Source: Chrysochromulina tobinii (lineage: Eukaryota; Haptophyta; Prymnesiales; Chrysochromulinaceae). Taken from it: DNA of 20,750 nucleotides. The position numbers were made by a program, and so were the translations under genes. The notes beneath the pieces were generated by a model. That model had not been told where the DNA came from and searched no databases. It worked only from the letters and a program-made list of their open reading frames with translations. Within the stretch, counting starts at the first letter, position 1; every line of letters begins with the position of its first letter. Positions 7,426 through 14,802 of the stretch are shown piece by piece. The stretch is from NCBI GenBank assembly GCA_001275005.1, contig JWZX01003234.1:1-20750 (forward strand), given 5' to 3'.

Positions 7426-10400
7426 ATGTCCTTTCGCCAGGTTGCTCTGCCAGACTTCTTGAGCGCCAGCTATCTCGATAGACCCGCCATGGCCGCCAGC
7501 GATCGCTCCATCTTCCTCTTTGGCGGCATCCTGGCCTCCGGCGCTCCTGCAGACGACGCTGTGCTCGAGCTCGAGCTCGGGACGGGGATATGGCAGCGCA
7601 GGGCACCCTTGTGCCTCGCCGCCTCACCGCGTGCGACCACTGGGCACACGCTCGTCGCACTGCGCAGTGACTTGCTCCTCCTGGGTGCCAGAGGCAGCTA
7701 CAGCGTCGGTGACCGCAAGCGCAGGCCGACGCACGCCCTGCAAGAAGAAAAATCCGAGCAGCCAGCTGCCGAGCTATGGACGCTCGCGATGGATGGCAGC
7801 CGCCCGCTCGCCTGGCGGCGCGCCAGCACGCCGCCAGAGCTCGCGCGTAGTGGGCACTGCGCGGTGCCATTCGATCCTCTGGCGATGATGCTCGTCCATG
7901 GAGGTGAGGGCGCCGAGGGGCGTCTTGGATGACGTGTGGCTGTGGGATGCGGTCGTGGCACGGGCACAGCAGCCCGATGGCCACCCAGCCTCCGCCTCCG
8001 GAGGCTGGCAGCTCCTCAACGGCGGCGTCTCGAGCGGGGGGCTGCGGCCGGCCGCGAGGCAAGGCCACGCGTGCGCAGTGCTGCCGGGCGGTGCTAGGCA
8101 GCTGCTGGTGAGCGGTGGATTCGGGCACGGCGGCGTGGCTCTGCATGATGGCGTCTGGAGCTTCGATCTGCTCGAGCGCACGTGGCGGCTCCTCACTCCG
8201 CGCTCGGACCACTCGCCGCTGCCTCGACCTGAACAGCTCCTGCCGCCGCCGCCCCTCGCCACCTGCGCCGAACGCGCCCTCTCGCTCGCGTGCGAGGAGG
8301 ACTACGAGGAAGGTGGGGGCGCAGAGGTCGCGGGCGGGGGGAGCCGAGGCGCCATCGAGGCGGCTCGGTCCGAGATGAGGGCCGAGATTAGGGCCGAGAT
8401 TAGGGCCGAGATGCGATCTGCACCGATGGCTCCGCACGTTTGGCAGTACAGCGCCTCACGCGGCGGCTGGGAACGCTTGCGGCTGCGGGCGACCTCCAGC
8501 TCGGGCGCGCGACTGGCGGCTTCGCCGTGCCCGCAGCGGCTGCGGCACGCGCAGGCTGCCTCGCCGCCCACCTGTGATGCGTCCACGCGGCTGTGGCTTC
8601 TCGGTGAGGCTGTGGCTTCCGAACCGAACTTTCACACCCGAGGCGTGCTCACCGAGGGTGCAGCCGAGGCAGCGGACGCCCCTCGCCCCTCCGCTGCGCC
8701 GCCGCGCTGGGAGCTCTGGCAGCTCGGGGCAGCGGGCATCGACTGCGGCGGTTGCGTGCACGGCGAGTGCCAGGCCAGCAGCAGCACATGTACGTGTGAG
8801 GCGGGCTGGGCAGGTCCGCACTGCACGATCGCCATTTGTGGCGTAGGGTGCGGGGCACACGGCACGTGCGATCCGCGCACGCGCCGCTGCCGGTGCGACG
8901 CGCCTTGGTACGGCGCGCAGTGCGATCGGCGTGTGTGCCTCGACGAATGTCGCGCACCGCACGGCCGGTGCGACGAGCTCTCGGGTGGATGCTTGTGCTC
9001 TGAGGGACGATACGGACGTGTGTGCCAATCTCAGCGCTGCCCGGATTGCGCGATGGGGACACAGTGCAACGCGGCCACTGGCTGCTGCAACTGCCCGCCA
9101 GGCTACGAGGGCTGCGACTGTTCGCAGCCGTCTGCAGGGATTTGGCACCGGCAGGTGATGGTGCCCAGCGTCGCCAAGGCGACGGTGGCAGCCGCGTCCA
9201 ATGCTACCTTCCTCGGCGGCACGGCGGCCTCGTACTTGCCATCGTGGCGGCACGGCGCCGCATGTGGCGTGTGCGATGAACGCCCAATCCTCTTCGGAGG
9301 CCTGACGGCGGCTGCGACGCCCACCGGCCCACCCACGCTTGCCGCCGACGTGTGGCAGGCGCGTGGGCCGGCGCGTGGGCCGCGGCAGACGAGCCAGGCG
9401 CAGTGGGTGACGCTCGCTGCATCTGAGGACGTCGAGTTTGGCGCTCCGACGGCGCGTCGGGCGGCTGCGGCAGTAGGGCTGGGTGGGATGCTCCTGCTGC
9501 TCCATGGCGGCCTCGAGCGCGGCGCCCGGCCGTTGGACGACAGCTGGGTGCTCCGGTGCACGCCCATCGCCCCGGGGGCGCCCTCGGCCTCGTGGCAGCT
9601 GCTACGACCCCGAGGGGATGGCCGCCCCGCTGCCCGAGCGTACCACACACTGACTGCGCTGCCCGCGACGGAGCATGCGCGAGGGGTGCGCGTGCTCCTC
9701 TTCGGAGGCTCCGCTCCGTTGCCCTCGGCCAACGCGGCCGCTGACGGCGCCGTCTCGGAGCCGACGGGAACCTTCTTCGGCGACGTGTGGATGCTCTCGA
9801 TTGGCGAGGCCGAGACTGACGAGGCCGAGACTGAGCGGACCGATGCACGCCGGCTGGACGCGGACGTTTCTTCGCGCGCTCCTGTGGAAACTTGGTCTCA
9901 GCTCTGGACGCCTCGCGACGGCATGCATACGCAGGAAGATGATGACGAGGATCATCACCCTCGGGCCCGTGCGCCCTCACCGCGCGCCGCCCACGCGGCA
10001 GTCACGCATGCATACGGCCCGTGCTGCGATCTGCGCGGGTGTCTCGTCGTCTCCGGAGGCGTGGACGCGCGCCATCGTCCATTGGGCGACCTGTGGCAGT
10101 TCTGCGCCGAGACGCGCGTGTGGAGCGAGCTGCATGCAGGCGGCGACGGCCTCGACGACGGCCCTGGCGGTGGCGGTTCGACAGCCCCGTGGCCTGCCCC
10201 GAGGCATCAGCACTCGCTCACGGCCCTCGCGCCACCTGCCGGAGCTGCTGCCACCAATGCTCACTTTGCGCCCACCACGGCGCCCGCCCTGCTGCTGTAC
10301 GGCGGCATCTCCGTGCCCGCGCACGCGAACGCCTCGCCGCTGCTAGACGACGGGCTGTGGCTGTACGGGCTGCGCGAGCGCGCGTGGGTGCGCGTGCACA

Positions 10401-10927
10401 CGCCTGCAGGGGGTGCAAGGCCGGCGGCACGCTTGGGCCATGTCGCTGTGGCCTCGACCCCCTCGACGCTCTGGCTCTGGGGAGGATTGACGGACGATCC
10501 TGATGCGTGGTTCTTCCGCATGCCAGCAGCTTTCGACTTGGCACTCGCGACGTGCTTCGGCGAGGCTGTGGGCGCGGACGGCGAGACCACGAGTGTGCGT
10601 CCTGGCTGCTCTGCGCAGGGGTCGTGTGACCTGGCCATCGGCCGTTGCATCTGCGATCCGCCTTGGACCGGCGACGACTGCAGCGAGCCGCCTCTGACGC
10701 CGGCCGCTGCGAGGCAGCCCATCGCTCGCCGCACGCTCGTCGTGATGCTGTGCTTCTTCGGAGCACTCGTCGCGGGTGCAGCTCTCGGCTGGCTGCAGCG
10801 CGGCCGTCGCCTCTTGGGCGAGGAAGTGCAGCGGGAAAAGGATCGAGCGCGGGAGGCCACGCGCGAGGCCGCGAAGCGCAAGCACCGCTATGCAAGCCAA
10901 GCTCCGGACGTCGGCCCTGTCGTGTGA
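7426..10927 (+). CDS. Kelch-EGF-kelch-EGF single-pass membrane protein (attractin/MEGF8-like), with one frameshift
   Basis: Two overlapping frames (7426 to about 7918, then about 7919 to 10927) together give about 1165 residues. The N-terminal half has kelch motifs (IFLFGG, LVHGG...LDDVWLWD, LLVSGG...DGVWSFD). Next are about four tandem EGF-like modules (bases about 8740-9130) with CGGCVHGEC, CGAHGTCD and CNCPPGYEGCDC. A second kelch block follows (PILFGG, LLLHGG..LDDSWVL, VLLFGG..FGDVWML, LVVSGG..LGDLWQF, LLYGG..LDDGLWLY, LWLWGG), then one more EGF (CSAQGSCDLAIGRCICDPPW). A hydrophobic segment (LVVMLCFFGALVAGAALGWL) and a basic/acidic tail end the protein. This is a type I surface-receptor or adhesion layout. 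In animal attractin/MEGF8 kelch propellers and EGFs occur with CUB and PSI domains, which I do not see here. The start is the first in-frame ATG; no signal peptide is visible there, so an upstream exon is likely. Confidence 0.85.
7904..7921 (+). other. Frameshift site inside a kelch motif
   Basis: The upstream frame reads MMLVHGGEGAEG and stops at 7930-7932; the kelch motif resumes one frame on as VLDDVWLWD. Skipping one base in the GAGGGGCGTC run restores a normal kelch repeat. The only GT...AG pair between the frames would give a 14-nt intron of the wrong phase. The shift is therefore a one-base sequence error or a real inactivating change. Confidence 0.75.
8372..8415 (+). repeat. 12-bp in-frame tandem repeat within the kelch/EGF gene
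   Basis: Three units of GAGAT(G/T)AGGGCC at 8372-8407, plus a partial fourth, encode an EMRAEIRAEIRAEMR stretch. It lies between the first kelch block and the EGF modules and is a likely length-variable charged linker. Confidence 0.85.
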
Positions 10928-11235
10928 ACGTATGTACACCAGTCCGGTGTCTTGGGTGTCGAGTTTATAAACGTTGCTTTATTTGTTAATTTGTACATTC
11001 GTCGTGCTCGCTTTTTCCCCCGGACCTGGCACCGACGCCCAAACCATCCTCAACGCCGCCAGCGCGCGCATGCTCCGCGTCTCATATGGGGTCATGTAAG
11101 GTGTGTGTATTCTGAGCGGGCAGTAACAGTGCCGTAGCACCGGTTGTCGCGTCTGTCGCGTTAACGTTCACACCGCGTCACATTTTGTCCACACAGTTGC
11201 AGTCCTCATCCCAAACCCTCCTATTCTGGCAACGT
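10928..11235. other. Intergenic region between the kelch/EGF and DUF2071-like genes
   Basis: About 310 bases with no gene. A small hairpin (ACACC-AGTCC-GGTGT, 10936-10950) lies just after the kelch gene stop. A T-rich patch follows at about 10965-11000. No promoter motif is clear. Confidence 0.5.
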
Positions 11236-12017
11236 ATGATGGATGTGGGCCAAGGAGACGCTTGTCGATTCATGCGGCACGATGCGTGGAAGGACGCCTT
11301 GTTCGTCTCGTGGCCCATCGATCCGGCCATGATCGCCAGGCATTTGCCAGACGGCCTTATCCCAGATTTACACGAGGGGCAGGCGTGGGTAAGCGTCGTG
11401 GCCCTCACCGAGCAAGGAATCTACCCTTTCCCAGTGGGTCTGCCACTTTCCCTTGCGCGCTGGCTTGGACTGTCGCATCACGCCGTCAACGTGCGCACCT
11501 ATGTGCGCCCCACTGAAGGCGGTGCTCTACCGGGAATCTTCTTCTTCAGCCTCGATTGCTCGGCATTGCTGCCAGTTCTTGGTGCAAGGGCGCGCTATTT
11601 GGCCTTTCGTATCGCTATGCAGCCATGCGGCGAGGGCTCAATGGAGACTCGCTCCTGAGTGAGGGGCGTGGTGGCACAGCAATGTTAAGGGCGAAGTGGC
11701 ATGTGGCAGAGGAGGTCTCCACACCGCAAGATGCATCACTCGCCTCCTTCTTGGTCGAACGCTTTGTTCTCTACAATCCGCCGTCGCTGCTCATGCGACT
11801 CGTGCATCGGCTGCTGTACGGCGGCCGCAAGCAGGCACGGTATTGGCGCGGATTGATCACGCACGAGCCATGGCCTCTCTATCGCGCCGAGCTCGATGCG
11901 TGGCATTGCACGTGTCTTGAGGCGACTGGCCTTGCAGGCAGCACTACTGGCGCGCCGAGAGTGCATTGCACGCCAGGAGTGGGCCCCATTGAGTTCTTCT
12001 TCGACGGGCTGTTCTGA
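11236..12017 (+). CDS. DUF2071 / YqjF-like protein with one frameshift
   Basis: Two overlapping frames give one continuous DUF2071-like protein of about 260 residues. The first frame (ATG 11236) has WKDALFVSWPIDPAMIARHLPDGL, AWVSVVALTEQGIYPFPVGLP, VNVRTYVRP and GIFFFSLDCSALLPVLGAR. The second has ALFGLSYRYAAMR, AKWHVAEE, LASFLVERFVLYN, THEPWPLYRAELD and VHCTPGVGPIEFF. These match the family order: the W..LLF.HW.vd start, NVRTYVR, WFFSLDA, GARA..GLPY, ERY.LY, HEPWPL and the VHYSPGV end. DUF2071 is widespread in bacteria and also occurs in some eukaryotes; it is related in fold to acetoacetate decarboxylase, but its function is unknown. No targeting peptide is obvious. A bacterial origin by transfer is possible but not shown by this sequence. 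Confidence 0.82.
11586..11597 (+). other. Frameshift site in the DUF2071-like gene
   Basis: The upstream frame encodes PVLGAR and then loses homology; the family sequence ALFGLSYRY resumes in another frame from 11592. The switch occurs in the run AAGGGCGCGCTATT and equals two extra bases or one missing base. An extra GC dinucleotide in GCGCGC is the simplest explanation. Confidence 0.75.
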
Positions 12018-12331
12018 CAGTCTTCACCATGGATTCGCTGCGGCAGCCTTGTGAAATCGTCGGTATACCAAGCTTTCGCGGTTTCAGCACTCAACCCTCT
12101 TCCACGCCCGCACGCCGCAGCACCCGACCGAGTCGCGAGTGGAATCGCAGCAGTGTCGGTTGTCACACTTCAGGCATCAGGGTGGGACGCGGACGGGGTT
12201 GACTCGACTCTAGAAAGAGCGAATCCAGAGAGAAATAAAACCTTACCACTTCCCTTTGGTCAAGCTACAAGAATCAGCAAAAACAGCCCGTGCATTCGGA
12301 AAGGGGATTGTGATTTCAGGTGATTTGCATA
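12018..12331. other. Intergenic region upstream of the nucleotide-sugar transporter
   Basis: About 314 bases; the right part (12225-12331) is A-rich compared with its neighbours, fitting a promoter or 5' UTR. No defined motif stands out. Confidence 0.45.
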
Positions 12332-13843
12332 ATGAATGAGGTTGATTGTGCCAATCACAGGTCATCACAGGTTTTCTTAATGGTCGTAAGCGCAAAACTG
12401 GCTGCCGACAGTGCGGAGCTCGTTTTGCTCACTGTCAACGGCATGCGCCAGCCTCACCCAATCGCTCTTTTCTCCCTCGCGGTGCTGCTCTTTGAGCATT
12501 GCGCCTCTGTGACGCTTACGCGGATCACTCAGCAACGCTCCAATGCGCCGCGCCCGATCGCGTCGGTGCTTGTGCTCCTCACGGAGGCGCTCAAGCTCGT
12601 TATGTCTGTCTGCTTAGAGCTCACAGACTGTGGTGGGCTGGGTTCCGCCTCGACGTTTGCTAGGCTTCGCGATGCGCTCTGCCGCTCTCCGCCAGACACG
12701 CTACGGCTCAGCGTACCGGCTGTGCTCTACACCTTCCAAAACCTCGCCATCTACTTTGCTCTCGGCCACCTGGAGGTCATCATTTTCCAAGTGCTCTACC
12801 AGACAAAGCTGCTGCTGACGGCAGTGCTCTCAGTGCTGCTGCTTGGCCGCCGCCTCACGCTCCGCCAATGGGCCGCGCTGATCGTGCTCACGATCGGCGT
12901 AGTTACCGTCGAGATTTCCGACGGCATCAGCGGTGGCGGCGGCGGCGCCCGGCCGGTTGCCCAGGTTGCGCAGGTTGCCCAGGTTGCGCAGGTTGCGCAG
13001 GCTGCACGTCTCGGCGAGCGTGGTGTCCTCGGCGATGCTGCAGGCGCCCGTGCCCACGAAGCTCCCCCCGAGCGGCTCCATCACGTTCGTGATCAGCATC
13101 GTCCCAGCCGCGGCCCCCTCCGTACTGAAGTTCGTGCCAGCGGCCAGGTGCACACTGGGGCGGGCCCCGGTGGCGGTGCGCGCCATCGCCTCCTGTCACT
13201 AAAAGACGAAGATAGATCCGACGGTCGGCATCCTGATGGAGTGCACGGCCGCAATCTAGGCAGCAGCGGGGACGGAATCCCTTCGCCAGCCACAGCTGAA
13301 GCCCGGTCATCACGGCAAGCGTCGCTCGGCGTTCTCGCGACGTTACTCGCGGCGTCGCTCTCCTCGCTTGCGGGCGTCTACTTCGAGGCGATCGTCAAGA
13401 AGGCGGAGGTCGCTGCGCCGTCACTCTGGGTGCGCAACGTGCAGCTGTGCATCTTCACGCTGCCGATCGCGGCGGCCACGGTCGGCTGGCAGTGGAGCGC
13501 CGTCCGCGCGCAAGGCCTGGTGCTCGATGCGCCCACGGTCACGCTCATAGTGCTCAATGCGGCAGGCGGACTCGTCGTAGCCGCCGTCATCAAGTACGGC
13601 GACAACCTGCTCAAAAACTTTGCGACGTCGTGCTCCGTCATCTTGGGGACGCTCATCTCAGTTGCCCTCTTCGACTTCCAACTCACCATGAGCTTCGCGT
13701 GGGGCTCGCTCCTGGTCATCGGCTCCGCGTTCGTGTACGTCACGTCGCCAGAGCCCGAAGCGCCACCCGTGGCGCCCAAGGAAGTGGAAGAGATCGGCAC
13801 GCCGCTCATGACGAATGGCAAGCCGAATACTCCACCAAGATAG
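12332..13843 (+). CDS. SLC35A-type nucleotide-sugar transporter
   Basis: Predicted to carry a UDP- or CMP-sugar into the Golgi/ER lumen in exchange for the nucleotide monophosphate. As read it has 503 residues with repeated hydrophobic helices. Family-like segments, in order, are SVTLTRITQQ, VLVLLTEALKLVMSVCLE, PAVLYTFQNLAIYFALGHLEVIIFQVLYQTK (the strongest family signature), LTLRQWAALIVLTIGVVTVEI, LAASLSSLAGVYFEAIVKK, WVRNVQL, LNAAGGLVVAAVIKYGDNLLKNFATSCSVIL and a final helix with FVYVTSPEPEAP. The substrate cannot be told. The start is the first ATG of the frame; 12380 (MVVSAKL) is an equally good alternative. The helix pairs 5 and 6 are separated by about 120 hydrophilic residues (12933-13295) that do not fit the family, which is usually 320-400 residues. 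This part may be an intron (see separate entry). Confidence 0.88.
   Translation: MNEVDCANHRSSQVFLMVVSAKLAADSAELVLLTVNGMRQPHPIALFSLAVLLFEHCASVTLTRITQQRSNAPRPIASVLVLLTEALKLVMSVCLELTDCGGLGSASTFARLRDALCRSPPDTLRLSVPAVLYTFQNLAIYFALGHLEVIIFQVLYQTKLLLTAVLSVLLLGRRLTLRQWAALIVLTIGVVTVEISDGISGGGGGARPVAQVAQVAQVAQVAQAARLGERGVLGDAAGARAHEAPPERLHHVRDQHRPSRGPLRTEVRASGQVHTGAGPGGGARHRLLSLKDEDRSDGRHPDGVHGRNLGSSGDGIPSPATAEARSSRQASLGVLATLLAASLSSLAGVYFEAIVKKAEVAAPSLWVRNVQLCIFTLPIAAATVGWQWSAVRAQGLVLDAPTVTLIVLNAAGGLVVAAVIKYGDNLLKNFATSCSVILGTLISVALFDFQLTMSFAWGSLLVIGSAFVYVTSPEPEAPPVAPKEVEEIGTPLMTNGKPNTPPR
12933..13295 (+). other. Foreign-looking segment in the transporter: possible in-frame intron
   Basis: The segment can be bounded by a donor (AGCG|GTGGCG) and an acceptor (CCAGCCACAG|CTGAAG). 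It is 363 nt, a multiple of three, and has no in-frame stop. Splicing would join ISDGIS to EARSSRQASLGVLAT and give a transporter of about 382 residues, the normal family size. The segment is rich in Gly, Arg and His when translated and starts with a 9-bp minisatellite. The alternative is a true hydrophilic insertion. Exact borders are uncertain because several CAG|GT sites exist in the minisatellite. Confidence 0.5.
12956..13000 (+). repeat. 9-bp minisatellite, five units
   Basis: Five consecutive units of GTTGC(C/G)CAG encode VAQ repeats on the plus strand and an LRNLGN-like repeat on the minus strand. Every unit junction reads CAG|GTTG, resembling joined 3' and 5' splice sites. Confidence 0.9.
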
Positions 13844-14401
13844 TAGCAGGTACAGGCGGTGTGGCAGCCCCACTCTCCACGTGGCTGACCGGCCGAATCT
13901 CGGCTGTCCGTTTGGCATCGACGTATGCGGCTCGTCACGGCTCACGGGCCAAACCAGGAAACCAGGCAGATAACAGTGTCACGAGCGGTTTTGGATAGGT
14001 TATCATGTGTCACCGTAGCTTTGCAGGCGCCCGGTATTGCCGGTCATCGGCCGCGGCCGTATTTCAACGCCGTCAGGTATCCATCATTTGAAGGTCCTAT
14101 AGGAGTCATAACCGTCATATGTCATTGTCACAAGAAGCAACGGAACGTCGAAGTGATATCGCGTCAGTTGCGGCTTGCGCACGACCCACAAGACCCACAC
14201 GACGCTCGACGGCGCCCTTTTTCAGATAACATTTGCAGGCCGAGCATCTTGCTTCTAAGCCTAGGAACTAGGCCTGGTTATTTAGCGTTGGCCGTTGACG
14301 GCGTCACGCCCGGTCCCGGTTTGGCCGCCTGCTCCGTCGGCGGCATTCCGGCACAATGCCTGTTAAGGGTTGTTGGCTCAATGGCTGGTTCGTCGTTAAT
14401 C

Positions 14402-14482
14402 CCTCTTTGGGATTCGAACCGCGTCCCAGTACGTTTGAAGTACGTTTCAAGGACTGCACTAACCACTCGGCCACTATACCGA
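14402..14482 (-). pseudogene. tRNA-like sequence with A and B boxes (Ser/Leu-type D arm)
   Basis: Read on the minus strand it shows TGGCCGAGTGG (14463-14473), a perfect A box and the usual D-arm of class II tRNAs. About 42 bp later comes GGTTCGAATCC (14410-14420), a perfect B box and T loop. The acceptor arms (GGTATAG and AAGAGGG) do not pair, the T stem is broken and the anticodon stem has a mismatch, so it is not a functional tRNA as it stands. It is probably a tRNA relic or the head of a SINE. The middle carries a short direct repeat AGTACGTTT (plus strand). Confidence 0.55.
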
Positions 14483-14583
14483 CAATGTGAATATAGACTA
14501 GTGGTTAAGCGACCATCTATACTTGCATGCATAATTGCCGTCCGGAAAAGCGACCGGGGTTCGAGTCGCCGAGAACGTGTCGG
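14479..14583 (+). pseudogene. Second tRNA-like sequence, opposite orientation
   Basis: TAGACTAGTGG at 14494-14504 resembles an A box and GGTTCGAGTCG at 14558-14568 a B box, with four of five T-stem pairs (CGGGG with CGCCG). The ends CCGACA (14479-14484) and TGTCGG (14578-14583) can pair as a short acceptor-like stem. The 105-nt span and the lack of a clear anticodon arm argue against a normal tRNA. Confidence 0.4.
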
Positions 14584-14802
14584 TCGGCGGGTAAAAGATA
14601 ACTGGGGCGCTGTGACCAGCAACATTTATTGACAACCCCGCAGGGCGCGCACCGGCACGCTCTGCAGCGGCCAGCCGTCGGGACTGTCGGGCGGCCGGCT
14701 TCGCCCGGACCGGTTGACGCGTTGACCAACCAGTTTTGGAAAGTTAGCTCTTTCCTCTTAGGTCTTAGGAGTCATAACGTAAGTTGAGACCCGCGACGGG
14801 CC

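Larger units (their letters stand above)
14100..14778. repeat. Segment bounded by 13-bp direct repeats (candidate retroposed insertion)
   Basis: TAGGAGTCATAAC is present exactly at 14100-14112 and again at 14766-14778. Between them lie the two tRNA-like sequences with Pol III-type boxes. Direct repeats of this length flanking tRNA-derived sequence are what a SINE-type insertion leaves as a target-site duplication. No poly-A or simple-repeat tail is evident, so this is a hypothesis. Confidence 0.4.
13844..14802. other. Intergenic region with tRNA-like elements
   Basis: About 960 bases between two convergent genes. It holds two divergently oriented tRNA-like sequences (14402-14482 minus and 14479-14583 plus) and a pair of 13-bp direct repeats (14100-14112 and 14766-14778). 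A plus-strand frame at 13925-14632 has no family features and is not accepted as a gene. Confidence 0.6.

Noticed and set aside
7904-7917. GT...AG pair that could be read as a 14-nt intron in the kelch gene
   Set aside because: Far too short for splicing, and its length does not restore the frame.
8372-8415. Short regular repeats considered as a CRISPR-like array
   Set aside because: The 12-bp units have no spacers and are in frame in a coding region; no other regularly spaced repeats with spacers were seen in the window.
7307-8437. Long minus-strand open frame (376 codons) and a similar one at 8456-9505
   Set aside because: Both lie antisense to kelch/EGF coding sequence, are Arg/Ala/Ser-rich and show no domain; they are shadows caused by high GC.
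13925-14632. Plus-strand open frame of 235 codons downstream of the transporter
   Set aside because: It runs across the tRNA-like elements, has no recognisable domain and has mixed composition; most likely chance.
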